Notes: a model not told the origin generated them from the sequence alone. A stretch of DNA of 64,000 nt from Salinicola endophyticus (GCF_040536835.1 NZ_CP159578.1:1798001-1862000), one strand, 5' to 3'. Counted from the first letter of the stretch, positions 18,548-27,719 are shown. A program made the numbers and translations.

Positions 18548-19294
18548 ATGAAGGTCGTGGCGCTGCACAACTTGAAGGGCGGAGTGGGCAAGACCTCGGC
18601 GGCGGTCAATCTGGCCCGGGAGGCCAATCTTGATCGAGTGCCGGTGCTGTTGTGGGATCTCGACGCCCAGGGGGCCTCGACCTGGGTGCTGGGCGGCGAG
18701 AGCGGGCTGAGCAAGAAGGTCTCCAAGCTGCTCGCCGGTAAGTCGCCGCTCGGCGAGCAGGTGCAGCACACCCCGTGGGAGCGCTTCGACCTGCTGCCGG
18801 CGGATATTCGCCTGCGCGAGCTGGACCGTCTGCTCGACGCCAGCGCCGACGGTGACAAGCATCTCAAGCGGCTGATCGAGCCGTTCGGCGAGGAGTACGG
18901 GCTGATGATCCTCGACTGCCCGCCGGGGCTGTCGACGCTGGCCGAGCAGCTGATCCGTGCCGCAGACCGCATCCTGGTGCCAACCATCCCCAGCCCGCTC
19001 TCGGTGCAGGCGTTCTCGCGCATGCTCGACCATCTCGATCTCAAGAAGCGCCAGCGCGAGCGGCTCTCGCCGTTCTTCAATCTGGTCGACCGGCGGCGTA
19101 CCCTGCACCGCGACTGGCTCGATTCACCGCCCGCGGCCCTCGGCCGGCCCATGCGCAGTTGGATTCCCTATGCCAGCGACGTCGAACGCATGAGTCTCGA
19201 ATGCCAGCCGCTGGCCGACCTGGCGCCGCGCAGCCGAGCGACCCTGGCCTACCGTCAGCTGTGGCGAGAGCTCAAGGCCGATCTCGACGCCTGA
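18548..19294 (+). CDS. ParA/MinD-family ATPase, orphan
   Basis: 248-residue deviant Walker-A ATPase: KGGVGKTSAAVNLARE near the N-terminus, LLWDLDAQGASTWVL (switch I and DAQ), and YGLMILDCPPGLSTLAEQLI (Walker B/switch II). The family positions plasmids, chromosomes or protein complexes. No ParB-like gene or parS-like site was seen nearby, so a replicon-partition role is not supported. ATG at 18548 gives MKVVALHNLKGGVGKT; an in-frame GTG lies 12 bp upstream. A short AT-rich stretch (ATGTAACTATATGTTAAC, 18512-18530) precedes it and may hold its promoter. It converges with the dihydroxyacetone kinase gene, with a 26-nt tandem repeat between them. Confidence 0.85.
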   Translation: MKVVALHNLKGGVGKTSAAVNLAREANLDRVPVLLWDLDAQGASTWVLGGESGLSKKVSKLLAGKSPLGEQVQHTPWERFDLLPADIRLRELDRLLDASADGDKHLKRLIEPFGEEYGLMILDCPPGLSTLAEQLIRAADRILVPTIPSPLSVQAFSRMLDHLDLKKRQRERLSPFFNLVDRRRTLHRDWLDSPPAALGRPMRSWIPYASDVERMSLECQPLADLAPRSRATLAYRQLWRELKADLDA

Positions 19295-19372
19295 GGCGCG
19301 GCATCGGGTGCCATAAGCCAAGGCGCGGCATCGGGCGCCATGGACAAGGCGCGGCGTCGGGGGCCATGGATA
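19294..19372. repeat. Three tandem ~26-nt repeats between convergent genes
   Basis: Three consecutive units start AGGCGCGGC(A/G)TCGGG and end CCAT(A/G)(A/G)(G/A)..A: 19294-19320, 19321-19346 and 19347-19372. A partial fourth (AGACGCG) follows. They fill almost the whole 86-bp gap between the parA stop and the dihydroxyacetone kinase stop. Confidence 0.75.
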
Positions 19373-19380
19373 AGACGCGC

Positions 19381-21024
19381 TCAGGCCTCGTCCAGCGCCT
19401 GCAGCACCCTCGCCACCGCCTCGGCGCCGGGGTCGGTTACCCCCTGCAGGGCGCTCTCCGGTAGATAGGCAGAACGCCCGGCGCGGGCTTGCGCCATCGT
19501 CGCCGTAGCCTCGGCACCTTCCCGCGCGCGCTCGGCCGCCTTGGTCAGATCGCCGCCTTCGCGCAGTGCGTCCACCGCCGGTATCAGCGCATCGAGCAGG
19601 GTGCGGTCGCCCTGCGCCGCGCCGCCGTAGCGCTGCATGCGCTCGATGCCCACCGCCAGTGCCGCGGCGAGATCGTCGTTCTCGGCCAGCTTGGCCCCCG
19701 CCGCGGTGAACAGGATCGATAGCAGCACACCGCTGGAGCCGCCCATGTCACGGGCCAGGCAGGCACCGATGCCAGCGAACAGCGCCCCGGGTCGAGCGCT
19801 CTCCAGTTGGCCGGCATCGAGACGCCGGGCGACGGCCTCGGCGCCGCTGGCCAGGCTGGTACCGGCATCGCCGTCGCCGCTGCGGGCATCCAGGTCGTCG
19901 AGGGCCTGGCGCGACTCCGTCAGTACCGCGATCGCCGCGCGCAGCAGGGTCTCCACCGTGGCGTCGCGCTCGACATGCTCGGGCACCGGCGTCTCGCTGA
20001 CCTGGGGCGTGAAGCGGGCCGGCGCACGCGGCGTGCGCAGCCCCGGCCAGGCGGGCGCGTCGGTCGGCGCGGCGAGGGCGTCGAAGAGATCGTCGTCGGC
20101 CGCCACCAGGGTGATCGAGAAGCCCTGCATGTCGAGCGAGGTCATCAGCGCCGCCGGCCCGATCACCCCGGAGAGCGCGAGTCCGCGGCGGTTGACCAGC
20201 AGGCTGGCGGCGAGCACCTGCATCTCCTGTTCGGCGGCGCCGCCCAGATTGTTGAGCAGGGCGACGTAGGGCGCTGCGTAGCCGCGCGCGGCGAGGGTCT
20301 CGGTGAGCGGTGCCAGCAGGGTCTCCACCGCCTCGCTGGCACTCTCCGGATCGACCCGGCGCACGCCGCTCTCGTTGTGGATGCCCAGGCCCAGCTCGGG
20401 GGCGCAGGGGGCTTTCGCCTCGCCCGGGCGGGCGGCGTGGGAGAGCGCCAGCCCCAGCGAGGCGATCCGCGGCAGGGCGGCCTCGACGCGCTCGCTCAAG
20501 GTCTCCAGCGGTATCTGCTGCGCCGCCAGCCAGCCGGCCAGCTTGTGCACGATCAGCGTGCCGGCGATGCCGCGCGGCTGGGGGGAGTCGGGCAGGGCGA
20601 TATCGTCGCCGACGATCACCATCGACACCGCCAGGCCCTCCTGGCGCGCCTGCTCGGCGGCGAGGCCGAAATTGAGCCGGTCGCCGGTGTAGTTCTTGAC
20701 GATCAGCAGACAGCCGGCTGCGCCGCACACCTCGCGAATCGCGGCGAGCACCGCATCGACACTGGGCGAGGCGAACAGCCCGCCGACCACCGCGCCGGTC
20801 AGCATGCCCTCGCCGATGAAGCCGGCATGTGCCGGTTCGTGGCCGCCGCCACCGCCGGAGAGCAGGGCGACCTGGTCACGCCCGTGGTGCTCGCGATCCC
20901 AGTCGGCGCGGACCAGAATGCGCAGATGCTGGCTGGGCTCGGCGATACGCACATCCGTCAGTGCACTGACGCCGGCAAGGACGTCATCGATCAGGGTGTC
21001 GGCGGCGTTGTAGAAATGCTGCAT
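19381..21024 (-). CDS. ATP-dependent dihydroxyacetone kinase, DhaK-DhaL fusion
   Basis: 547-residue single-chain kinase that phosphorylates dihydroxyacetone (and possibly glyceraldehyde) using ATP. The DhaK domain (about residues 1-330) has LSGGGGGHEPAHAGFIG, IVKNYTGDRLNFGLA and His216 in LGIHNESG, the residue expected to bind the substrate covalently. The DhaL domain (about 365-547) has the ATP/Mg Asp residues in ARSGDGDAGTSL and MGGSSGVLLSILF. This is the Citrobacter/eukaryote-type architecture, not the PTS-dependent DhaKLM set; no dhaM is present. The ATG at 21024 (MQHFYNAADTL) is the family start. No glycerol dehydrogenase or other dha gene is adjacent. Confidence 0.93.
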   Translation of the reverse strand: MQHFYNAADTLIDDVLAGVSALTDVRIAEPSQHLRILVRADWDREHHGRDQVALLSGGGGGHEPAHAGFIGEGMLTGAVVGGLFASPSVDAVLAAIREVCGAAGCLLIVKNYTGDRLNFGLAAEQARQEGLAVSMVIVGDDIALPDSPQPRGIAGTLIVHKLAGWLAAQQIPLETLSERVEAALPRIASLGLALSHAARPGEAKAPCAPELGLGIHNESGVRRVDPESASEAVETLLAPLTETLAARGYAAPYVALLNNLGGAAEQEMQVLAASLLVNRRGLALSGVIGPAALMTSLDMQGFSITLVAADDDLFDALAAPTDAPAWPGLRTPRAPARFTPQVSETPVPEHVERDATVETLLRAAIAVLTESRQALDDLDARSGDGDAGTSLASGAEAVARRLDAGQLESARPGALFAGIGACLARDMGGSSGVLLSILFTAAGAKLAENDDLAAALAVGIERMQRYGGAAQGDRTLLDALIPAVDALREGGDLTKAAERAREGAEATATMAQARAGRSAYLPESALQGVTDPGAEAVARVLQALDEA

Positions 21025-21248
21025 GAGGCACTCCGGCGGTGGCTGGCCCGGTGACGATGGCCGAGATGAACAGTGAAGGAAGCGGGGTGCCGCCAACCGC
21101 TATCGCGCTGGCTGGGTGGCGGGGTCGCCCGCTCAGACCCCGAGGTTAGCCCAGATAGCCATGTGCTTCGAGCACCCGCCGCCGAATCGGAATGCGCACG
21201 GGCGACTTCGATGGCGAGACCGAAACCTGTATGCTTAGCCAGTCCATT

Positions 21249-21304
21249 GGCTATTCACCACTCGCTACAGATTACGCGCTACGCATCACTCGCTACTGGC
21301 CACC
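21249..21304 (+). repeat. Degenerate 14-nt tandem repeats upstream of the FAN1-like gene
   Basis: Consecutive 14-nt units GGCTATTCACCACT, CGCTACAGATTACG, CGCTACGCATCACT and CGCTACTGGCCACC share CGCTAC and an A(T/C)CAC(T) ending. The array ends 22 bp before the ATG at 21326. It lies in the 301-bp divergent gap between the dihydroxyacetone kinase and FAN1-like genes, which otherwise holds no gene I can support. The repeat region is less GC-rich than its flanks and could include the promoter. Confidence 0.6.
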
Positions 21305-21325
21305 CTCATTACGCGATACTTCTCT

Positions 21326-23086
21326 ATGGCGTTGCCCACGCTCGACGACCCGTTCTACTACCTGGCCAATTTCCACACCGTGCTCGACTGGCTCGGGTCG
21401 CGTTACGCCGATCTGCTGTCGGCCGAGGAGCGCGACTTCATCGCCGCCTTCGAAGCGCTGCCGCGCGCATCGCGGGCGCTGCTGGTGCGTATGGTGATGC
21501 GCAAGGGCGTCGACTTTCGTGCCAGCCGGCTGCGCTACGCCGAGATCGGCGATACCCGGGCGGCGGCGGCGCCGCTGATCGCCGCCGGCTGGGTCGAGAC
21601 CGATGCCGAGCTGGAGCTGGCGGCACTCTTCACACTGGCGACCAAGGGCGAGCTTGCCGCCGACCTGGCGCCGTGGCTGGCCGAGCTGGGGCTTTCGCGC
21701 AGCGCGGGCAAGGCCGCCTGGTGCGCGGCCCTGGCGGCCGAGTCGCCGGCGCCGCGAGCGCTGCCGGCGTGGCTACCGAGCCTCGACGACACGCACTATC
21801 GCCTGACCGTCGATGCCCTCGGCGAGCGCTTCCGGCTGATGTTCTTCGGTAACCTGCGCCAGCAGTGGTCGGAGTTCGTGCTCGCCGATCTGGGCATCTA
21901 CCGTTTCGAGTCCGTCTCCCTGGCGGCATCGTCTCGGGCCTTCTCGCGCCGCGACGAGCTGGAGGCCTACCACCATCTGCATCGCTGCCGCGAGCGCTTC
22001 GACGCCGACGAGCCGCTGGCTGACCTGCTCGCCGAGATCCCGCGTGAGCCCTTCGACAACCCCTGGCTGGAGCGGCGCCGTGGCCGGCTGCTCTACAAGT
22101 TCGCCTATCGCAGCGAGCGCCAGGGCGAGCTGCGCCAGGCGCTGGCGCTCTACCATGACAGCGCGGCGCCGGAAGCGCGCCTGCGCCGCATTCGGGTGCT
22201 CGAACGCCTGGCACGCTTCGACGAGGCCTGGGCGCTGGCCCGGTGCGCCGAGAACGCCCCGGTGAGTGCCGCCGAGACCCAGGCGCTGGGGCGCATCGTG
22301 CCGCGTCTGCGGCGCAAGCTGGGGCTGCCGCGGGGCGCCGCCGCGGCGCCGGCCGAGCCCGAGCGCATCATGCTGACGCTGCCGCGCAGTGGCTGGGTCG
22401 AGGGCGCAGTGGCGGCACACCTGAGTCGTGACCAGGCGCCGGTGATCTATGTCGAGAACACCCTGATCAACGCGCTCTTCGGGCTGCTCTGCTGGGAGGC
22501 GATCTTCGCGCCGCTGCCCGGCGCCTTCTTCCACCCGTTCCACAGTGGGCCGGCGGATCTCTTCGACGAGGACTTCCACGCCCGGCGCCAGGCGCTGTTC
22601 GCGGCCTGCTTGGCTGCGCTGGAGCGTGGCGACTACGCCGACATCGTGCGCCGGCGTTTTCGCGACAAGCACGGCATCCAGTCACCGTTCGTCGCCTGGG
22701 GCGCGCTCGACGAGCGCACCCTGGCGTTGGCGTTGACGTGCATCCCCGCGCGCCACCTGCGGCTGTGGTTCGAGCGTCTGCTTGGCGATATTCGTGCCAA
22801 TCGTGCCGGTATGCCGGACCTGATCCAGTTCTGGCCGGACGAAGCACGCTACCGCATGATCGAGGTGAAGGGCCCAGGGGATCGCCTGCAGGACAACCAG
22901 AAGCGCTGGCTCGCCTTCTGCGCCGAGCACGCCATGCCGGTCAGCGTCTGCTACGTCAGTTGGGACGAGGGCGGAGATGAGCGGGAGCGCCAGGACGCGC
23001 AGGGCGACGAGGGGCAACCGCAGGGGGCGGTGATAGAGGATGCCGGAGCGCCGCCGAATAGCGCGGCGGGCGGGAACCCGGCGTGA
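21326..23086 (+). CDS. FAN1-type structure-specific nuclease with VRR-NUC domain
   Basis: 586-residue protein. The N-terminal and middle parts (DPFYYLANFHTVLDWLGSRY, FRASRLRYAEIGDTRAAAAPL, and a helical TPR-like section around residues 230-330) match bacterial FAN1 homologues. The C-terminal VRR-NUC (PD-(D/E)XK) domain has GMPDLIQFWPD around residue 497 and MIEVKGPGDRLQDNQKRW around residues 511-527, supplying the Asp, Glu and Lys of the active site. FAN1 is a 5' flap/exonuclease acting on interstrand crosslinks. The gene is immediately followed, with a four-base overlap, by a nuclease-helicase gene, so the two are probably co-translated and act together. A low-complexity C-terminal tail follows the domain. 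Confidence 0.9.
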   Translation: MALPTLDDPFYYLANFHTVLDWLGSRYADLLSAEERDFIAAFEALPRASRALLVRMVMRKGVDFRASRLRYAEIGDTRAAAAPLIAAGWVETDAELELAALFTLATKGELAADLAPWLAELGLSRSAGKAAWCAALAAESPAPRALPAWLPSLDDTHYRLTVDALGERFRLMFFGNLRQQWSEFVLADLGIYRFESVSLAASSRAFSRRDELEAYHHLHRCRERFDADEPLADLLAEIPREPFDNPWLERRRGRLLYKFAYRSERQGELRQALALYHDSAAPEARLRRIRVLERLARFDEAWALARCAENAPVSAAETQALGRIVPRLRRKLGLPRGAAAAPAEPERIMLTLPRSGWVEGAVAAHLSRDQAPVIYVENTLINALFGLLCWEAIFAPLPGAFFHPFHSGPADLFDEDFHARRQALFAACLAALERGDYADIVRRRFRDKHGIQSPFVAWGALDERTLALALTCIPARHLRLWFERLLGDIRANRAGMPDLIQFWPDEARYRMIEVKGPGDRLQDNQKRWLAFCAEHAMPVSVCYVSWDEGGDERERQDAQGDEGQPQGAVIEDAGAPPNSAAGGNPA

Positions 23087-25440
23087 GCTACCGGATCGCG
23101 GTGCGCGCGCTGTGTGAGTTCTCGGCCAAGGCGGGCGATCTCGATCTGCGCTTCACGCCATCGCCCTCGGCCCAGGAGGGCATTGCCGGCCACCGGGTGG
23201 TGAGCGAGCGCCGCGGCGAGCGCTACGAGCGCGAGGTGGCGCTCGCCGGGCACTATGCGCATCTCGAGGTGCGCGGGCGCGCCGACGGCTATGACCCCGA
23301 CGCCAACCGGCTCGAGGAGATCAAGACCCACCGCGGCGATCTGGCGCGCCAGCCGGCCAACCAGCGCGCCCTGCACTGGGCCCAGGCGCAGGTCTACGGC
23401 CATCTGCTGTGCCTGGCGCGTGGGCTCGACCAGCTCACCGTGACCCTGGTCTATTTCGATATCGCCAGCCAGCGCGAGACGCCGCTCAGCCAGCATTGCA
23501 GCGCGTATGAGCTGCGCGAGGTGTTCGAGACCCACTGTCAGCGCTTTCTGGCCTGGGCCCAGCAGGAACTGGCGCATCGGCGGCGGCGAGACGCGGCGCT
23601 GATGGCGCTGAACTTCCCGTTCGCCGACTTCCGCGCCGGCCAGCGCGAGCTGGCGGAGGCGGTCTACAAGGCCACCCATACCCGGCGCTGGCTGCTGCTG
23701 CAGGCGCCCACCGGCATCGGCAAGACGCTGGGGACGCTGTTCCCGATGCTCAAGGCGATGCCCGGCGAACCGCTCGACCGGGTCTTCTTCCTCACCGCGC
23801 GCAATACCGGCCAGCAGCTGGCGCTGGAAGCCCTCGCGCAGCTCGGCGCCCGCCCGCCTGCCGAATCCGCCGCCGACACCCAGGCGTTGGCGCCGGTCCC
23901 TGCCGAGCCGCCCTCGGGTGACGCCGCCGCGGCGCTACCGCTGCGGGTGCTCACGCTGACCGCGCGGGAGAAGGCCTGCGAGCACCCCGACAAGGCGTGC
24001 CACGGTGAGGCGTGTCCGCTCGCCGCGGGCTTCTACGACCGCCTGCCGGCGGCACGCTCGGCGGCTGCCGAGCGCGGCTGGCTCGACCGCGCCGGCCTGC
24101 GCACGGTGGCCCTCGAGCATCAGGTCTGCCCCTACTACTTGGGCCAGGAGATGTCGCGCTGGACCGATGTGGTGGTCGCCGACGTCAATTACTACTTCGA
24201 TCTGCACGCCCAGCTCTACGCGCTGACGCTGCAGCAGCAGTGGCAGGTGGGCATTCTGGTGGACGAGGCGCACAACCTGGTCGAGCGCGGTCGCGGCATG
24301 TATACCGCGACGCTCGATCACGCCGCCTTCCGGCGCCTGGGGCCGCAGCTGCCGGCGCCGCTCAAGCGGCCGCTGGCGCGGGTCGCCACGGCCTGGCAGG
24401 CATTGGCGGAGCAGCTGGACGACGCCCACGGCGATCGCGATTACCGCGTGCTCGAGAGCCTGCCGGGCAAGCTGGTCGCGGCGCTGCAGCAGGCGGTGTC
24501 GCGAATCGTCGAGTATCAGAGCGAGCAGCCGATCGCGCTGGACGGCGAGCTGCAACGCTTCTCCTTCGAGGCCCAGCATCTGTGCCGCGTGGCCGAGACG
24601 TTCGGTAGCCACTCGCTGTGCGACCTGACCCGGCAGCCGGCGCGCGGACGCCAGCGCCGCGCCGGGGCGACGCTGACCCTGCGCAACGTGGTGCCGGCGC
24701 CGTTTCTGGCCGCGCGCTTCGCCGCCGCCCATGGCGGCACGCTGTTCTCCGCCACGCTCTCGCCCCAGAGCTATTTCCGCGACCTGCTCGGGGTGCCCGA
24801 CACCGCACCCTGGCTGGCGCTGGGCTCGCCGTTCGCCGCCGGCCAGCTCGAGGTCAGCATCGCCACCCGACTATCGACCCGCTACGCCCATCGTGAGGCG
24901 TCGCTCGATCCGCTGGTAGCGCGCATTGCCGCGCGTTTCCATCAGCGGCGCGGCAACTATCTCGCCTTCTTCTCGAGCTTCGCCTATCTGGAGCAGGTCG
25001 CCGAGCGCCTGGCCGAGCGTCATCCAGAGGTGGTGCAGTGGCGCCAGGCGGCGCGCATGGATGACGCTGCCCGGGCCAGCTTTCTGGCGCGTTTCGAAAG
25101 CGATGGGGCAGGGGTCGGCTTTGCCGTGCTCGGTGGGATCTTCGGCGAGGGCATCGATCTGCCCGGCGAACGGCTGATCGGGGCCTTCGTCGCGACGCTG
25201 GGGTTGCCCCAGGTCAATCCGGTCAACGAGCAGATGCGCGAACGGCTGCAGGCGCTGCTCGGCAACGGCTACGACTACGCCTACTTCTATCCCGGCATGC
25301 AGAAGGTGGTGCAGGCCGCCGGGCGGGTGATCCGCACCGCCAGCGACCGTGGCGTCATCGAGCTGCTCGACGACCGTTTCGCCCAGCCGCGGGCGCGGGC
25401 ACTGCTACCGGCCTGGTGGCCCGAGCCCCGGCTCGACTGA
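23083..25440 (+). CDS. Fused PD-(D/E)XK nuclease and XPD/DinG-like Fe-S helicase
   Basis: 785 residues with a GTG start (SYRIAVRALCEF) overlapping the upstream stop. Residues about 1-190 look like a Cas4/RecB-type nuclease: HLEVRGRADGYDPDANRLEE followed by EIKTHRGD supplies the D-(D/E)-x-K residues. The helicase part has Walker A APTGIGKT near residue 210, four cysteines typical of an XPD-type Fe-S cluster (in KACEHPDKACHGEACPLA near 300 and HQVCPYYLG near 348), DEAH in VDEAHNLVERG near 395, and the C-terminal motifs FGEGIDLPGERL and QAAGRVIRTASDRG. The nuclease-plus-SF2 helicase design recalls Dna2 in function, although Dna2 is SF1. Coupling with FAN1 suggests repair of crosslinks or branched DNA. 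The nuclease could instead be inactive and structural. Confidence 0.88.
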   Translation: MSYRIAVRALCEFSAKAGDLDLRFTPSPSAQEGIAGHRVVSERRGERYEREVALAGHYAHLEVRGRADGYDPDANRLEEIKTHRGDLARQPANQRALHWAQAQVYGHLLCLARGLDQLTVTLVYFDIASQRETPLSQHCSAYELREVFETHCQRFLAWAQQELAHRRRRDAALMALNFPFADFRAGQRELAEAVYKATHTRRWLLLQAPTGIGKTLGTLFPMLKAMPGEPLDRVFFLTARNTGQQLALEALAQLGARPPAESAADTQALAPVPAEPPSGDAAAALPLRVLTLTAREKACEHPDKACHGEACPLAAGFYDRLPAARSAAAERGWLDRAGLRTVALEHQVCPYYLGQEMSRWTDVVVADVNYYFDLHAQLYALTLQQQWQVGILVDEAHNLVERGRGMYTATLDHAAFRRLGPQLPAPLKRPLARVATAWQALAEQLDDAHGDRDYRVLESLPGKLVAALQQAVSRIVEYQSEQPIALDGELQRFSFEAQHLCRVAETFGSHSLCDLTRQPARGRQRRAGATLTLRNVVPAPFLAARFAAAHGGTLFSATLSPQSYFRDLLGVPDTAPWLALGSPFAAGQLEVSIATRLSTRYAHREASLDPLVARIAARFHQRRGNYLAFFSSFAYLEQVAERLAERHPEVVQWRQAARMDDAARASFLARFESDGAGVGFAVLGGIFGEGIDLPGERLIGAFVATLGLPQVNPVNEQMRERLQALLGNGYDYAYFYPGMQKVVQAAGRVIRTASDRGVIELLDDRFAQPRARALLPAWWPEPRLD

Positions 25441-25468
25441 ATGAGCGCGGGGCACACCCTCCACCCTC

Positions 25469-26767
25469 TCAGTGCAGTTTCATCTTGGGCCGCAGGTAGC
25501 GGTTGAGCCCATCCACCACCACCGTCATACCGGTCTTGAACAGGCCGTGGATCGCCATCTGGTGCATGCGGTAGAGCGACGCGTAGAACAGCTTCGCCAG
25601 CCGGCCCTCGATGAACAGACTGCGCGCCGAGGTGCCGCGCATCAGACTGCCGACCGCCTCGAAGTGGGCCAGCGAGATCAGCGAGCCGCGGTCGTGGTAG
25701 ACGAACGGCTTGAGCGGCTTGCCGGCCATCGCCGCGCGCAGGTTGTGGTAGCAGTGGGTCGCCTGCTGATGAGCCGCCTGGGCCCGCGGCGGCACCCGTT
25801 TGTCGTCGGCCTGGGGGCAGGCGGCGCAGTCGCCGAAGGCGAAGATGCGCTCGTCGTCGAGACTCTGCAAGGTCTGATGCACCTTGACCTGGTGATTGCG
25901 CTCGGTGGCGAGGCCCAGCTCGGAGAGGAAGGCCGGGGCGCGGATACCCGCGGCCCACACGCTCAGATCGGTCGCAAGCGGTTCGCCATCGGCGGTGATG
26001 AAGCCGTGATCGTTGGCCTCGGTGACCCGCGTGTCGACATGGATCTTGACCCCCAGGCGCTCGAGCTCGCCGTGCACCGCGCGGCTGATGCGCTCGGGCA
26101 GCGCCGGCAGCACCCGCGGTGCGGCTTCGATCAGGTGCACCTCGAGCTTGCCGCTGTCGAGGGCGGTGAAGCCGTAGCTGTGCAGCATCTTCGAGGCGCC
26201 GAACAGCTCCGCCGCGAGTTCGACCCCGGTGGCCCCGGCGCCGACCAGGCCGACGGTCAGCTTGGGATGGGTGCGCCGCTCCGGATCGCTGTAGCGCAGG
26301 AAGGTGTTGAGCATGTGGCGGCGGAAGTTCTCCGCCTGCTGCGGACTGTCGATGAAGTGGCAGTGCTCGGCCACGCCGGGGGTGCCGAAGTCGTTGGAGA
26401 CGCTGCCCACCGACAGGACCAGGTAGTCGTAGGTGAGCTTGCGTGCCGGCAGCACCACGACGTCGTCGGCGTCATGAATCGGTTCGAGGGTGATGGTGCG
26501 GGCGTCGCGGTCGATGCCGCTCAGGGTGCCGCGCTGAAAGCGGTAGCCGTTGTGCTTAGAGTGGCCCTGATAGGAGACCTCGTCGAGACCCGAGTCGAGG
26601 GTGCCGGTGGCGACCTCGTGCAACAGCGGTTTCCAGATATGGGTGGGGTTGCGGTCGACGAGTACGATGTCGGCGCGCTGGCGTTTGCCCAGCTTGCGGC
26701 CCAGGCGGGTCGCGAGCTCGAGGCCGCCGGCACCGCCACCGACCACCACGATACGCGGTGTGGTCAT
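25469..26767 (-). CDS. ndh: Type II NADH dehydrogenase (NDH-2)
   Basis: 432-residue FAD enzyme that oxidises NADH and reduces quinone without proton pumping, peripheral on the inner membrane. FAD-binding is RIVVVGGGAGGLELATRLG, the NAD(P)-binding second Rossmann motif GLVGAGATGVELAAEL, and the C-terminal FAD motif ERIFAFGDCAACP. The C-terminal part (FYASLYRMHQMAIHGLFK) is the usual membrane-association region. ATG at 26767 follows AAGGAG; a longer upstream frame is not supported. It converges with the helicase gene (28 bp apart) and is divergent from gph. Confidence 0.93.
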   Translation of the reverse strand: MTTPRIVVVGGGAGGLELATRLGRKLGKRQRADIVLVDRNPTHIWKPLLHEVATGTLDSGLDEVSYQGHSKHNGYRFQRGTLSGIDRDARTITLEPIHDADDVVVLPARKLTYDYLVLSVGSVSNDFGTPGVAEHCHFIDSPQQAENFRRHMLNTFLRYSDPERRTHPKLTVGLVGAGATGVELAAELFGASKMLHSYGFTALDSGKLEVHLIEAAPRVLPALPERISRAVHGELERLGVKIHVDTRVTEANDHGFITADGEPLATDLSVWAAGIRAPAFLSELGLATERNHQVKVHQTLQSLDDERIFAFGDCAACPQADDKRVPPRAQAAHQQATHCYHNLRAAMAGKPLKPFVYHDRGSLISLAHFEAVGSLMRGTSARSLFIEGRLAKLFYASLYRMHQMAIHGLFKTGMTVVVDGLNRYLRPKMKLH

Positions 26768-27053
26768 GACAGAAGACTCCTTGCGGATACGATGAAAACG
26801 AAGGGAAAAGGGGCTGCGCTGGTGTCGAGCGACGTCGCTGCCGGGCGGCCGGGGCCGAGACGGTGTGCGAGCGCGGGATGAAGCAGGATGACGCGATCCG
26901 TGGCCGAGGAGATGACGCGAAGGGTTGCAGCAGGGATCACAGTCACGAAAAGGCCGGTCGACTCGACGAAAGTATAGCCGGTAGGATACGCCCATCGCTG
27001 CCGCTTGGCACCCGCGAAAGGTGCTCCGGCGCTGCCATTGGAGACTGCGCACG

Positions 27054-27719
27054 ATGCTGCCCCTGCTCGACGATATTCGCCTCATCGCCTTCGATCTCGA
27101 CGGTACCTTGATCGACTCCGTACCCGATCTCGCCGCGGCGGTGGACGCGATGCTGGAGGACATGGCGTGCCCGCCTGCGGGCGAGACCAAGGTGCGCGAC
27201 TGGGTCGGCAACGGTTCGCAGCTGCTGGTATCCCGGGCGCTGGCGGACGCCCGTGGCAATGAGCCGGATGCGGCGACGCTTTCACGCGCGCACGCACATT
27301 TCCTCGCGCACTATCGTACCGCGCCCTGCGTGCGCACCCGGGTTTTCCCCGGCGTGCGCGAGGCGCTGGAAGGGCTCTCTGCCCGCGGCCTGGTGCTGGC
27401 GCTGATCACCAACAAGCCGGCGGCCTTCATCGACCCGATCCTCGAGGCACTGGCGCTGCGCGACTATTTCCAATTGACCCTGGGCGGCGACTCGCTGCCC
27501 GAGAAGAAGCCGCACCCGGCGCCGCTGTTGCACCTGGCCGCGCACTTCGACATCGCCCCGCAGCACTGCCTGATGGTCGGCGACTCGCGCCACGACATCG
27601 AGGCAGGCAAGCGCGCCGGCTTTCGTACCCTGGCGGTGCCCTACGGCTACAACCACGGTGAGCCGGTGGCGGCGAGCGCCCCCGACGGTTTGGTTGAATC
27701 GCTTCAGGAACTCGTTTAG
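27054..27719 (+). CDS. gph: Phosphoglycolate phosphatase (HAD superfamily)
   Basis: 221-residue HAD hydrolase that dephosphorylates 2-phosphoglycolate formed during DNA repair and oxygenase side reactions. The nucleophile motif is AFDLDGTLIDSVPDLAAAVD, the second motif is ALITNKP, the conserved Lys is in EKKPHPAPL, and the acidic motif is LMVGDSRHDIEAGKRAGF. Cap domain and length match Gph. ATG at 27054 (MLPLLDDIRLIAFDLDG) follows TTGGAG at about ten bases. Related HAD phosphatases overlap in activity, but position before trpE supports gph. Confidence 0.93.
   Translation: MLPLLDDIRLIAFDLDGTLIDSVPDLAAAVDAMLEDMACPPAGETKVRDWVGNGSQLLVSRALADARGNEPDAATLSRAHAHFLAHYRTAPCVRTRVFPGVREALEGLSARGLVLALITNKPAAFIDPILEALALRDYFQLTLGGDSLPEKKPHPAPLLHLAAHFDIAPQHCLMVGDSRHDIEAGKRAGFRTLAVPYGYNHGEPVAASAPDGLVESLQELV

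Noticed and set aside
18548..19294. Chromosome or plasmid partition locus
   Set aside because: No ParB-like gene or repeated parS-like palindrome was found beside the ParA gene.
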